Of a stretch of DNA of 64,000 nucleotides, positions 34,494 to 43,074 are shown one piece after another. The notes under the pieces were generated by a model. It did no database searches, was not told the origin of the DNA, and was given only the letters and a program-made list of their open reading frames with translations. How positions within the stretch are numbered: position 1 is the stretch's first letter; each line of letters opens with the position of its first letter. Source of the stretch: Pseudacidovorax sp. RU35E (GTDB taxonomy: Bacteria > Pseudomonadota > Gammaproteobacteria > Burkholderiales > Burkholderiaceae_C); contig NZ_FTMY01000006.1 in the NCBI RefSeq assembly GCF_900156165.1, positions 248,001 to 312,000 on the forward strand, read 5' to 3'. Made by a program: the position numbers and the translations under genes.

Positions 34494-35398
34494 GCGGCAG
34501 CAACGATCCCATGGCGCCCAACACGCTGCAGCAGCGCCTGCAGGCCGCCGAGGCCGAAGTGGCCCAGCTGCGCGCCGAGCTGGAGGAGACCAACCGCGGT
34601 GTCGTGGCGCTCTATGCCGAGCTGGACGAGCAGGCCATCGCCCTGAAACGGGCCACCGAACTCAAGAGCCGCTTCCTGGCGTACATGAGCCACGAATTCC
34701 GCACGCCCGTCAACGCCATCCGCAGCATCGCGCGGCTGATGAGCGACGAGGTGGACGGACCGCTCACCGAGGAGCAGCGCCGGCAGGTGCAGTTCATCCA
34801 GACCTCGGCGCGCGAATTCGCCGAAATGGTCGACGACCTGCTGGACCTTGCCAAGATCGAGGCCGGTCGGGTGGACATCTCGCCGGCCTGGTTCGAGATG
34901 GTCGACCTGTTCTCGGCGCTGCGCGGCATGTTCCGGCCCATGCTCGAGAACCAGGAGGTCACCCTGGCCTTCGAGGAGCCCGCCGACCTGCCGCGGCTGT
35001 ACACCGACGACCGCAAGCTCTCGCAGATCCTGCGCAACTACGTGTCCAACGCCCTCAAGTTCACTCCCAGGGGCGAAGTGCGGGTGGCCGCGTGCCGCAT
35101 CGGTGAGGACCGGGTGCGCTTCTCCGTCAGCGACACCGGCATCGGCATCGCGCGCGAGCACCAGGCGGCCGTGTTCGACGACTTCGCGCAGGTGGATTCG
35201 CCGGTGCAGAAGCGCCTGCGCGGCACCGGCCTGGGCCTGGCGCTGTGCCGGCAGCTGGCTGGCCTGCTCGGCGGCGAGGTGGGGGTGGACAGCGAACTCG
35301 GCCGTGGCTCCACGTTCTGGCTCACGCTGCCGGTCCAGCTGCCCGGTGCCCGCGTCAGCGATGCCGCACGGGAGGCCGGATGGAAGGCGCCGGCGTGA
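34490..35398 (+). CDS. Cytoplasmic sensor histidine kinase
   Basis: 302 residues with no TM segment. The N-terminal 60 residues form a coiled coil with heptads (LQQRLQAAEAEVAQLRAELE). HisKA has its phosphorylated His at about residue 68 (YMSHEFRTPVNAI). The ATPase domain has RNYVSNALKFTPRG, DTGIGIAREH and GTGLGLALCRQLAG. It starts within the stop of the RsbX-like gene (ATGA). It is the type of kinase found downstream of RsbRSTX in several proteobacteria, where it is thought to be the output of the stressosome; that role is inferred here from position. Confidence 0.92.
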   Translation: MSGSNDPMAPNTLQQRLQAAEAEVAQLRAELEETNRGVVALYAELDEQAIALKRATELKSRFLAYMSHEFRTPVNAIRSIARLMSDEVDGPLTEEQRRQVQFIQTSAREFAEMVDDLLDLAKIEAGRVDISPAWFEMVDLFSALRGMFRPMLENQEVTLAFEEPADLPRLYTDDRKLSQILRNYVSNALKFTPRGEVRVAACRIGEDRVRFSVSDTGIGIAREHQAAVFDDFAQVDSPVQKRLRGTGLGLALCRQLAGLLGGEVGVDSELGRGSTFWLTLPVQLPGARVSDAAREAGWKAPA

Positions 35399-37371
35399 TC
35401 CAGAGCACCATCGACCGCGGCGCCCACCGCATCCTGGTGGTGGACGACCATCCGACCACGCGCTATTCGACCGCGCGCACGCTGCGCGCCGCCGGCTTCG
35501 CCACGGAAGAGGCCGGCACCGGCGGGCAGGCGCTCGAGCTTGCCACCGAGGGCATGTCGGCGCTGGTGCTGGACGTGCACTTGCCCGATGTGGATGGCTT
35601 CGAGGTGTGCCGGCGCCTGCGCGAGGACCCGCGCACCGCCAGCCTGCCGGTGATCCACCTGTCGGCCACCTTCGTGCACGACCGGGACAAGGTCGCCGGA
35701 CTGAATGCGGGCGCCGATGCCTACCTCGTGCACCCGGCCGAGCCGGCGGTGCTGGTGGCCACGCTGCAGGCGCTGATCCGCGCCCGCAGTGCCGAGGACC
35801 GTCTGCGCCAGAGCGAGAGCCGCTTCCGCGCCATCTACAACCAGGTGCCCGACGGCATGGCGCTGCTCGATGCGACCGGCCGGCTGGACGATGTGAATCC
35901 GGCCCTCGCCACGCTGCTCGGGCGGGCACCCGACACCCTGCCCGGAATGCAGCTCGACGCCCTGGCGCCCGCGGACACCGCGGCCCAGGTGCGCGCATTC
36001 ATCGCCCAGGCCGCAGTCGGTCATGGCGGTCAGGCGGGCAGCGTCTGGCGGGCCGAATTCCCGCTGCTGCACGCCCACGGCCACGAAGTGCCGCTGGCCT
36101 GGAGCCTCTCGCCGCATGGCCCCACCGGCCTGCTGGTGGCGGTGGCCGTCGACATCTCCGAACGGCTGGCGCTGGAGCGGGCACGCCAGGAACTGCTGGA
36201 GCGCGAGCAGGCCGCGCGGGCCATGGCCGAGCGTCACAGCCGCACCAAGGACGACTTCGTCGCCGTGCTCTCGCACGAGCTGCGCACGCCGCTCAATGCC
36301 ATCAGCGGCTGGGTGCACATCCTGCAGAAGCATGGGGGGCGGCCCGACCTGATGGGCAAGGCGCTGGACGCCATCGGCCGCAGCGTCAAGGCCCAGAGCC
36401 GGATCATCTCGGACATCCTGGACGTCTCGCGCGTGAATGCCGGCAAGCTGCGGCTGCACCGCGAATGGACCGACCCGGTGGAGCTCACCCATGCGGCCAT
36501 CGACGCGCTGAAGGAGGACGTCGCGGCCCGCTCGCTGCGCGTGCTGCCGCATGCCGACGAGGACGCCCACCGCAGTGCCTGGCTCGATCCGACCCGCTTC
36601 CAGCAGATCGTGTGGAACCTGCTGAACAACGCGATCAAGTTCTCGGCCAACGGTGGCCGCATCGATGTGACGCTGCGGCGCGAGGCCCACCACCTGACGC
36701 TGGAGGTGCAGGACCAGGGCAAGGGCATCGCGCCGGACTTCCTGCCCCACCTGTTCGACCGCTTCGCGCAGAGCGACGGGCCCGACAACCGCCAGCACGG
36801 CGGCCTGGGCCTGGGCCTGTCGATCGTCAAGCGCCTGGCCGAACTGCATGGAGGCGCCGTGCAGGCCTTCAGCGAGGGCGAAGGCCGTGGAGCCCGGCTG
36901 GTGGTGCAACTGGACGTGGCCCCCGAAGAGGGCGCCGACGCCAGCGCCGAGCGGCCCTTGCCCGAGGTGACTGCGGCGGCCGGCCGCGACCAGCCGCTGC
37001 TGGGCCTGCAGGTGCTGGCGGTGGAGGACAACCCCGACGCCGCCGAGATGCTGCAGGTGGTGCTGCACGAGGCCGGCGCCCAGGTGCGCGTGGTGCACGA
37101 CCACGACAGCGCCCTCGCCGCCCTGCGTGCGCAATGGCCCGACCTGATGGTCAGCGACGTCGGCCTGCCCGGCCGCGATGGCTACGAGCTGGTGCGCGCG
37201 CTGCGCCGCACCGAGGCCGCCGAAGGCCGGGCCCGCACCCGCTGCGTGGCGCTCACCGCCTTCTCGCGCCCGCAGGACCGCGAGAAGGCGCTCGAGGCCG
37301 GCTTCGACGCGCATGTGTCGAAGCCGCTGGACACGCACACGCTGCTGGCGGCGTTGCGAGCAGGCGGCTGA
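35380..37371 (+). CDS. Hybrid histidine kinase: receiver - PAS - kinase - receiver
   Basis: 663 residues. An N-terminal receiver has Asp65 in LVLDVHLPDVDG and RILVVDDHPTTRYS. A PAS domain (about 145-265; FRAIYNQVPDGMALLDATG) is next. HisKA has the His near residue 299 (VLSHELRTPLNAI), and the ATPase domain has WNLLNNAIKFSANGG and GGLGLGLSIVKRLAELHGG. A C-terminal receiver has Asp593 (LMVSDVGLPGRDG). Both receivers keep the acceptor Asp. Start: ATG 35380 preceded by GGAGG, overlapping the upstream gene by 19 bp; GTG 35395 (GTGA overlap) is an alternative. It is the last gene of the signalling cluster. Confidence 0.92.
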   Translation: MEGAGVIQSTIDRGAHRILVVDDHPTTRYSTARTLRAAGFATEEAGTGGQALELATEGMSALVLDVHLPDVDGFEVCRRLREDPRTASLPVIHLSATFVHDRDKVAGLNAGADAYLVHPAEPAVLVATLQALIRARSAEDRLRQSESRFRAIYNQVPDGMALLDATGRLDDVNPALATLLGRAPDTLPGMQLDALAPADTAAQVRAFIAQAAVGHGGQAGSVWRAEFPLLHAHGHEVPLAWSLSPHGPTGLLVAVAVDISERLALERARQELLEREQAARAMAERHSRTKDDFVAVLSHELRTPLNAISGWVHILQKHGGRPDLMGKALDAIGRSVKAQSRIISDILDVSRVNAGKLRLHREWTDPVELTHAAIDALKEDVAARSLRVLPHADEDAHRSAWLDPTRFQQIVWNLLNNAIKFSANGGRIDVTLRREAHHLTLEVQDQGKGIAPDFLPHLFDRFAQSDGPDNRQHGGLGLGLSIVKRLAELHGGAVQAFSEGEGRGARLVVQLDVAPEEGADASAERPLPEVTAAAGRDQPLLGLQVLAVEDNPDAAEMLQVVLHEAGAQVRVVHDHDSALAALRAQWPDLMVSDVGLPGRDGYELVRALRRTEAAEGRARTRCVALTAFSRPQDREKALEAGFDAHVSKPLDTHTLLAALRAGG

Positions 37372-37421
37372 GGGGTCTTCCGCCTGCCGGTGCCCGACGC
37401 GCGCCGCCTCCTTTAGACTGC

Positions 37422-37433
37422 GCAGAATTCTGC
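37422..37433. promoter_or_regulatory. Palindromic operator of the phd-type antitoxin gene
   Basis: GCAGAATTCTGC is a perfect 12-bp palindrome, 18 bp before the antitoxin start and next to TTTAGACT, which could be the -10 region. Phd/YefM antitoxins repress their own operons by binding such sites. The role is inferred from position. Confidence 0.55.
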
Positions 37434-37451
37434 AATCTCAAGGAGCCGGCC

Positions 37452-37775
37452 ATGGGCTTTTCAGCCAGCGACGTCGTGCCTTTCACCCAGGCACGCGCCA
37501 ACCTCTCGGAGCTGGCCGACCAGGCCAAGGCCGGTGCCGAGAAGATCATCACCAAGAATGGTGAAAGCTACGTCGCACTCATCGACGCCGACCGACTGGA
37601 CTACTACCACCGCCTGGAGCGCGAGCGCATCCACCTGCTGCTGATCGACGATGCCCGACGCGGCATCGCCGACATCGAGGCCGGCCGCACCTACGGTGCT
37701 GACGCGGCCATCGCACAGCTTCAGCAGCGCCGTGGGGCCGCCCCCATTGGCAAGGTTGCCAAGAGACGTGGCTGA
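37452..37775 (+). CDS. Phd/YefM-family antitoxin
   Basis: A 107-residue antitoxin. The N-terminal Phd fold is VVPFTQARANLSELADQA followed by KIITKNGESYVALIDADRLD, the usual DNA-binding part. The C-terminal 50 residues are charged and likely wrap the toxin (GIADIEAGRTYGADAA). AAGGAG lies six bases before the ATG. Toxin and antitoxin genes overlap by 8 bp. The antitoxin neutralises the ParE/RelE-fold toxin and probably represses the pair through the palindrome upstream. Confidence 0.9.
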   Translation: MGFSASDVVPFTQARANLSELADQAKAGAEKIITKNGESYVALIDADRLDYYHRLERERIHLLLIDDARRGIADIEAGRTYGADAAIAQLQQRRGAAPIGKVAKRRG

Positions 37776-38169
37776 GGATCTGTACCAGGTCGAACTGACC
37801 GCGAGCTTCCTTGAGCGGCTGGACGCCATCGAGGCCTTTCTGGCCGAAGCCGATGCGGCATTCGCCTTCGATGATCTGCTGGCCGGGCTGCGTTCGACGG
37901 TCATCCCCAATCTAGCCCGGTTCCCGCGCATCGGCAGGCGCTACGTGGACAACCCGCCGCAGTCTGCCGAAGCACTGGCCCAACTCGCAGCGCTGCCGGC
38001 CGGCGCAGCCAGCGCTCTGCGCGAGTACCTGCATGGCGATTACTTGATGCTCTATACCGCGATGGAGGTCAGTGCGACGGTCCATCTTCTGTCCATTCGA
38101 CACCACCGCCAGCTTTCATTCGACTTCGCCCGCCTGTGGCCGGGCGCCAACCCGCAGGAGCGGCGCTGA
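37768..38169 (+). CDS. RelE/ParE-fold toxin
   Basis: A 133-residue protein of the RelE/ParE superfamily. Visible are LYQVELTASFLERLDAIEAF, VIPNLARFPRIGRRYVDN and the C-terminal HLLSIRHHRQLSFDFARLWP, where an R/H-rich strand is the usual active-site edge. Family members block translation or gyrase; which applies is not evident. GTG 37768, inside the antitoxin's last codons, gives the best length; AAGAGA lies just upstream. The pair is complete with no disruption. Confidence 0.85.
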   Translation: MAEDLYQVELTASFLERLDAIEAFLAEADAAFAFDDLLAGLRSTVIPNLARFPRIGRRYVDNPPQSAEALAQLAALPAGAASALREYLHGDYLMLYTAMEVSATVHLLSIRHHRQLSFDFARLWPGANPQERR

Positions 38170-38224
38170 GCGCCTATATCCGCTCTCTACCAAGTCCTGT
38201 CACACCATTTAAACGAGCAACCCC

Positions 38225-39139
38225 ATGGCTGAGATCACCCGCCGCCGTACCGGCGAATTTCTACGTGAGCTGTTCAGCATCCTCATGGCCGCACCGGAGG
38301 GCATGCGCGCGAGTGACGCCCTCCAGCAACTTGCTAGCCGCGTCACCTTGTCGGCCTACGAGGCAGACAGCTATCCATCCGGCGGGCGCCGCTTCGAGAA
38401 GATCGTCCGCTTCGCCACGGTCGACTGCGTCAAGGCTGGCTGGTTGGTCAAGGACAAGGGCATCTGGACCCTCACCGAGGCAGGCCAGGCGGCGCATGCA
38501 GAACTGCCGGACCCCGAGGCCTTCTACAAGCGCGCCTGCAAGTTGTACGCGGAATGGAAAGCTGCGCAGCCCGAGGCGGAAGGCAACGCTGCCGAGGTGG
38601 CGGCGGCCGTGAGCGCAGTGGACGATGTGGACAACAACGCCAAGGCGGCGAGCGTCACCTTCGACGAGGCCGAAGAGCAGGCTTGGGCGGAGGTGTCGCA
38701 GTACCTGCGCGCAATGAATCCCTACGACTTCCAGGAACTGGTGGCCGATCTGTTGCGTGCCATGTCGTACCACGTCGCCTGGGTGTCGCCGCCCGGCAAG
38801 GATGGTGGTGTGGACATCCTGGCCTGGCCTGATGCGCTGGGCACGCGCCCGCCACGCATCAAGGTTCAGGTGAAGAGGCAACTGCAGGCGGTCAGCGTCG
38901 AAGGCTTGAGGTCTTTCATGGCCGTGTTGGGTGATGACGACGTTGGCCTGTTCGTCTGTACCGGCGGTTTCACAAAGGACGCCGAAGCCGAGGCGCGCAC
39001 GCAGGAGAAGCGACGCATCACCTTGATCAGTCTTGAAAAGCTGTTCGATCTGTGGGACGAGCACTACGACAAGCTGACCGACAGGGCCCGACGCCGGCTG
39101 CCCCTGCGCTCGATCCGGTTTCTGGCCCCGGGCGGTTGA
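38225..39139 (+). CDS. mrr: Mrr-type restriction endonuclease
   Basis: A 304-residue two-domain protein. The N-terminal winged-helix Mrr_N part (to about residue 100) reads RRTGEFLRELFSILMAAPEG. The C-terminal Mrr_cat nuclease has FQELVADLLRAMSYH, catalytic Asp197 in GGVDILAWPD and the Q-x-K element Gln215/Lys217 (KVQVKRQ), so the PD-(D/Q)xK core is intact. Such enzymes usually cut modified DNA. It follows the toxin-antitoxin pair and precedes the rhuM-like gene, a typical defence-islet setting. The codons are somewhat less G+C-rich than in neighbouring genes. Confidence 0.9.
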   Translation: MAEITRRRTGEFLRELFSILMAAPEGMRASDALQQLASRVTLSAYEADSYPSGGRRFEKIVRFATVDCVKAGWLVKDKGIWTLTEAGQAAHAELPDPEAFYKRACKLYAEWKAAQPEAEGNAAEVAAAVSAVDDVDNNAKAASVTFDEAEEQAWAEVSQYLRAMNPYDFQELVADLLRAMSYHVAWVSPPGKDGGVDILAWPDALGTRPPRIKVQVKRQLQAVSVEGLRSFMAVLGDDDVGLFVCTGGFTKDAEAEARTQEKRRITLISLEKLFDLWDEHYDKLTDRARRRLPLRSIRFLAPGG

Positions 39140-39157
39140 GCCGACAGGGGAGCATGC

Positions 39158-40195
39158 ATGAAGAACACCGTCCCTTTCGTTCCTGGCGAGTTCCTGCTCT
39201 ACGAGACCGAAGACGGTCGTACACGGGTGGAATGCCGGTTTGTCGATGACACCTTGTGGCTGTCGCAGGCGGGCATGGCCGATCTGTTCCAGACGAGCAA
39301 GCAAAACATCGCCAAGCACCTCAAGGCCATCTTTGCCGAGGGGGAACTGGCTGCCGATTCAGTTGTCAACCGCTGGTTGACAACTGCGGCCGATGGCAAA
39401 GCCTACCGGGTGGCGCACTACAACCTCGACGCGATCCTGGCTGTGGGCTACCGGGTGCGCTCTCAGCGCGGCACGCAGTTCCGCCGCTGGGCAACCGAGC
39501 GCCTGAGCGAGTACCTGGTGAAGGGCTTTGTGCTCGATGACGAGCGCCTGAAGAACCCGCCTGTGGGCAGCTCAGCTGTGCCGGACCGCTTCGACGAGTT
39601 GCTTGAGCGCATCCGTGACATCCGGGCCAGTGAGCGCCGCATGTACCTGCGGGTGCGCGAGATTTTTGCCATGGCGGCCGATTACTCGCCGTCGCTGCCC
39701 GAAACCACCCAGTTCTTCCAGTCCATCCAGAACAAGCTGCACTTCGCCGTCACGGGCAAGACGGCGGCTGAGTTGATCGCGCAGCGTGCCGACAGCCACG
39801 CCCCGAACATGGGGCTCACTACCTGGAAGTCGGGCAGCGTGCAGAAGTCCGATGTGAAGGTGGCCAAGAACTACCTGCAGGAAGCTGAAGTCGGCGAACT
39901 GAACCGCGTTGTGACGATGTGGCTGGACTTCGCTGAAGACCAGGCGCGCCGACGCAAGGAGGTCTTCCTGAAGGACTGGGCGGAAAAGCTGGACGCGTTC
40001 CTCAAGTTCAACGAGCGTGACGTGTTGGACGGGCCGGGACGGGTGTCGAAGAAGCAAGCCGACGCCCACGCGGAAGCGCAATACGAAGCCTTTGCGGCCC
40101 AGCGCCGCGCCTTGCTTGAAGCCGAGGGCGCCGACGCCAACGTGCGCGCCCTGGAAGCGGCAGCCAAGGCACTGCCCAGGCCTGGCAAAAGGTGA
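39158..40195 (+). CDS. rhuM: RhuM family protein
   Basis: A 345-residue protein of the RhuM (virulence_RhuM) family, first named from Salmonella SPI-3; its biochemical function is not established. Recognised by LWLSQAGMADLFQTSKQNIA near residue 32 (an HTH-like module), HYNLDAILAVGYRVRSQRGT and FRRWATERLSEYL. It often occurs near restriction systems and on islands. The ATG follows GGGGAG closely. 18 bp separate it from mrr, so both are likely cotranscribed. Confidence 0.88.
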   Translation: MKNTVPFVPGEFLLYETEDGRTRVECRFVDDTLWLSQAGMADLFQTSKQNIAKHLKAIFAEGELAADSVVNRWLTTAADGKAYRVAHYNLDAILAVGYRVRSQRGTQFRRWATERLSEYLVKGFVLDDERLKNPPVGSSAVPDRFDELLERIRDIRASERRMYLRVREIFAMAADYSPSLPETTQFFQSIQNKLHFAVTGKTAAELIAQRADSHAPNMGLTTWKSGSVQKSDVKVAKNYLQEAEVGELNRVVTMWLDFAEDQARRRKEVFLKDWAEKLDAFLKFNERDVLDGPGRVSKKQADAHAEAQYEAFAAQRRALLEAEGADANVRALEAAAKALPRPGKR

Positions 40196-40235
40196 ACGCA
40201 ATGCGCTTGGCGGGTTTCCTGCAGGTCGACCCGCC

Positions 40236-41231
40236 TCACTCCACCCGCAGCCGCGCCGTCCTCGCCAGCGCCTGCCAGCTGTCCATGTCGCGCCAGACCG
40301 TCGCGCTGAATTCCTCGGCCGACTTCAGCGGGGGCCGCGGCATGTTCTGCGCCGCGAACTTCTGCACCACCTCGGGCGTTGCCAAGATGCGGTTGATCTC
40401 GCGGTTGAGCCGCTGCACCACCGCGGGCGACGTGCCCGCGGGCACGAAAACGCCGTACCAGCCATCGACGTCGAAGCGGTAGCCCTGCTCGGTCAGCGTG
40501 GGCACCTCGGGCAGGGCCGGGCCGCGGGCGGAGCCGGTGCAGCCCAGGGCCACCAGCTTGCCGGCGCGGATGTGCGGCACCGGCGACGCGATGTCGACGA
40601 AGCCCACGCCGATGGTGTTGGCCAGCAGGTCGGCCACCAGCGGCGACACGCCCTTGTACGGCACATGCGGCATGACCAGCCCGTATTCGGCCTTGATGCC
40701 TTCCATCACCAGGTGGCCCGTGGAGCCACTGCCCCAGGAGCCGTAGACGATGCGGTCCGGCTGCGCACGCACGGCGCGCACCAGGTCGGCCAGCGAGCGC
40801 AGTCCGGTGGCGGGGTTCGCCACCAGCAGCACGCCGGCCGATCCCACCTGTGCCACGGGCTGCAGGTCCTTGCGAGCGTCGTAGGGCATGCGCGGCTGGA
40901 TCACCGGGTTGATGGCGATGGCGGACGACGGCGACAGCAGCAGTGTGTAGCCGTCGGCCGCGGCGCGCGCCACGGCTTCGTTGCCGATCAGCCCGTTGGC
41001 GCCAGCCCGGTTGTCGACCACCACCGGCTGGCCCAGGGCCTCCTGCAGGTTCACGGCCAGCAGCCGGGCGAAGATGTCGGAGCCGGCACCGGGCGGGCCG
41101 GGCACCACCAGCTTGAGCGGCCGTTGCGGCCAAGCGCCGGACTGGGCGCCGGCCATCAAGGGATGCAGGCCCAGCAGCGCCGCGGCGCCCAGAAGGCGCC
41201 GGCGGCTGGAAAGCAGGGGGTTCATGGTCAT
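40236..41231 (-). CDS. Bug/TctC-type tripartite tricarboxylate transporter substrate-binding protein
   Basis: 331 residues with an N-terminal twin-Arg-like/Sec signal (SSRRRLLGAAALLGLHPLMA, cleavage near AGAQ). The mature fold carries PLKLVVPGPPGAGSDIFARL, VVVDNRAGANGLIGN and HVPYKGVSPLVADLLAN, the Bug family marks. Bug proteins bind carboxylates in the periplasm; the ligand is unknown. The ATG at 41231 overlaps the stop of the SDR gene by 4 bp and follows GAGGAG. It is therefore the last gene of the catabolic operon and probably delivers its substrate or a product. Confidence 0.92.
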   Translation of the reverse strand: MTMNPLLSSRRRLLGAAALLGLHPLMAGAQSGAWPQRPLKLVVPGPPGAGSDIFARLLAVNLQEALGQPVVVDNRAGANGLIGNEAVARAAADGYTLLLSPSSAIAINPVIQPRMPYDARKDLQPVAQVGSAGVLLVANPATGLRSLADLVRAVRAQPDRIVYGSWGSGSTGHLVMEGIKAEYGLVMPHVPYKGVSPLVADLLANTIGVGFVDIASPVPHIRAGKLVALGCTGSARGPALPEVPTLTEQGYRFDVDGWYGVFVPAGTSPAVVQRLNREINRILATPEVVQKFAAQNMPRPPLKSAEEFSATVWRDMDSWQALARTARLRVE

Positions 41232-42523
41232 GTCTCCTCAGGGTGGATCGTTGTCGTCGCTGCGGCGGCCGCACGCAGCCATTGGCCGGTGAGGAAGCGT
41301 GAGCGCGGGCTCGCGACGAAGGCCAGCAGTGCCTGTACGCCTCCGCCCACAGCGGGCCCGTCGATGGCCAGGGCGTTGATGCGAAGGCCCTGGCTGCCCC
41401 ATTCGGCGGCCAGCGTGTGCAGCAGCATGCGGGCGGCCGCCGGATCGCCCGCCTGCGCCCAGGGCAGCGCGGGCAACGCGGCCGGCACGAGCAGCGTGAG
41501 GCTGGCCTGGGCCGTGTGCGCGCGCCGGAAGCGCCGTGCGGCGGCCTGCAAGGTCTCCAGCCACTGCCCTGGCGCGGCCGTCATCAGGCTCGCATCGAGC
41601 ACGGCCGGATAGCCGCCCGCGCCGGGGGACGTGCCGGCGTCGTGCGGGGTGCAGGCCATGTCCAGTGGCGGCAGCGGTGCCTGGGCGGGCGGCAGCGGCT
41701 GGCTGCCGCCAGACACCGACGAGCCGCCATCCAGGACCAGCAGCTGGCCCGACAGCGGCCGGGCGCCCTCCCCTGCCAGGAAGCACAGCGCCTCGGCCAT
41801 GTCCTCGGGCTCGGCCATGTGGCCCCGCGGGATCTTGGCCGTGGCCTGCGCGGGCACCAGTCGGCCGCTGTCGATCAGCTGCTGCACCAGCTCGGTCCGC
41901 ACGAAGCCCGGAGCCAGCGCGGTGACCGTCCAGTCCGGGCGCGCCTGCGCCAGGGCCGCAGTCTGGGCGATGAGGCCGGCCTTGCTGGGGCTGTAGAGCC
42001 CGCGCCAGGGAATGGCGCGCAGGCCCGCACCGGAGGCCACGTTGACCACGCGTGCGCCGGGCCGCAGGCGGTCGGCGCAGGCTTGCACCAGCCGCGCAGG
42101 CGCATCGAGGTTGAGGGCCAGCAGCCGCTCGCTGCCGGCGTCGAGCGCATCGCGGCCGCCGGCCGACATGCCGGCGTTGTTGATCAACGCATCCAGCGCT
42201 GGCAGGTGGGCACCGAGCGCCGCGACCTGCGCGGCGTCGCACAGGTCGACGGGGTGGATGCGCGGCGACGGCGCATCGGTGGGCCAGTCGGCGGCGAGTT
42301 GGGCGAGGCGCGAGGTGTCGGCATCGACCAGCACGCAGTGCCAGCCGTCGCGCGCGAGCCGCAGGGCGGTGGCGCGGCCGATGCCGGCAGCGGCGCCGGT
42401 GACGAGCACATGCCGCGGCGCTGCGCCGCTGAAGGGTCCGCTGGCCGCACTGGCGAAGCCGCTTCCGGCGTCCTCTCGGCCGGGCCCGCTGTTCGGCGCG
42501 CTCGCGTGCACGCGGGTCGTCAT
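41228..42523 (-). CDS. SDR-family oxidoreductase with partial second SDR-like region
   Basis: 431 residues. The first 270 are a complete short-chain dehydrogenase: GAAAGIGRATALRLARDG for NAD(P), NNAGMSAGG, and catalytic Ser-Tyr-Lys in VASGAGLRAIPWRGLYSPSK. The C-terminal part after a Pro-rich linker (LPPAQAPLPP) has AARMLLHTLAAEWGSQGLRI and FLTGQWLRA, which look like the C-terminal half of a second SDR without cofactor or catalytic motifs. No such extension is normal in SDRs. Overlaps neighbours at both ends by 4 bp. Oxidises or reduces an alcohol/ketone intermediate of the operon's pathway. Confidence 0.88.
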   Translation of the reverse strand: MTTRVHASAPNSGPGREDAGSGFASAASGPFSGAAPRHVLVTGAAAGIGRATALRLARDGWHCVLVDADTSRLAQLAADWPTDAPSPRIHPVDLCDAAQVAALGAHLPALDALINNAGMSAGGRDALDAGSERLLALNLDAPARLVQACADRLRPGARVVNVASGAGLRAIPWRGLYSPSKAGLIAQTAALAQARPDWTVTALAPGFVRTELVQQLIDSGRLVPAQATAKIPRGHMAEPEDMAEALCFLAGEGARPLSGQLLVLDGGSSVSGGSQPLPPAQAPLPPLDMACTPHDAGTSPGAGGYPAVLDASLMTAAPGQWLETLQAAARRFRRAHTAQASLTLLVPAALPALPWAQAGDPAAARMLLHTLAAEWGSQGLRINALAIDGPAVGGGVQALLAFVASPRSRFLTGQWLRAAAAATTTIHPEET

Positions 42524-43074
42524 CGGCGCGCCGGCGCGTGCAGCGCCGCCAGCAGCGCATAGACCGGATCGGCGGGCGCCATCGCCGCCGTCGGCTGCCG
42601 CACGCCGAAGAGCTGCGCATCGCCCCGCGCCAGCTCGGGCCGCGCGCGCTCCTCGATCCAGTCGTACACGACCGTGCGGTCGGCGACGCGCCATTCGCCC
42701 TGGCGGCGTTCGAAGCGGTCGACGTAGCGACCGCAGAGGAAAGTCTCGTGCCCGGGCTGTGCCGCCGTCGACTGCAATGCGAGAAAGCTGCTCTCGACCG
42801 CCGCCGTGTCGCCCGCGAGTTCGATCAGGATGTTGCTGATCTGGTGCACCCGCCGGCCGCCCTTGCGCAGCTTCGTCAGCGCCTGGTCGATGAAGCCGGT
42901 GGCGCTGCCCTTCCAGGCGCCGTGGCAGTCCGTGGCATCGGGCCAGTAGGCCGAGCGCAGGGCCGCCTCGTCGCAGCGGTCGATGCCGCGGCAATAGCGG
43001 TACAGGCAGTCGCGGATGGCCTCGCGGTCCAGCAGGGCCTGCCATGCGTCCGCGCCGGCCAGGGTGCCGCTCAC
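42520..43074 (-). CDS. SnoaL-like / NTF2-fold protein
   Basis: 184 residues of the SnoaL_4 group. LLDREAIRDCLYRYCRGIDR near residue 15, then LRSAYWPDATD, and RRVHQISNILIEL are typical of the polyketide-cyclase/dehydratase-like NTF2 fold. Enzymes of this fold act as dehydratases, isomerases or as small subunits. Its place between VOC and SDR genes suggests a reaction in the same degradation route, but no activity is proven by motif. It is in an ATGA overlap chain. Confidence 0.85.
   Translation of the reverse strand: MSGTLAGADAWQALLDREAIRDCLYRYCRGIDRCDEAALRSAYWPDATDCHGAWKGSATGFIDQALTKLRKGGRRVHQISNILIELAGDTAAVESSFLALQSTAAQPGHETFLCGRYVDRFERRQGEWRVADRTVVYDWIEERARPELARGDAQLFGVRQPTAAMAPADPVYALLAALHAPARR

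Noticed and set aside
37372-40235. Attachment-site direct repeats flanking the TA/Mrr/RhuM islet
   Set aside because: No matching repeat or integrase was seen at either border, so mobility is not claimed beyond composition and content.
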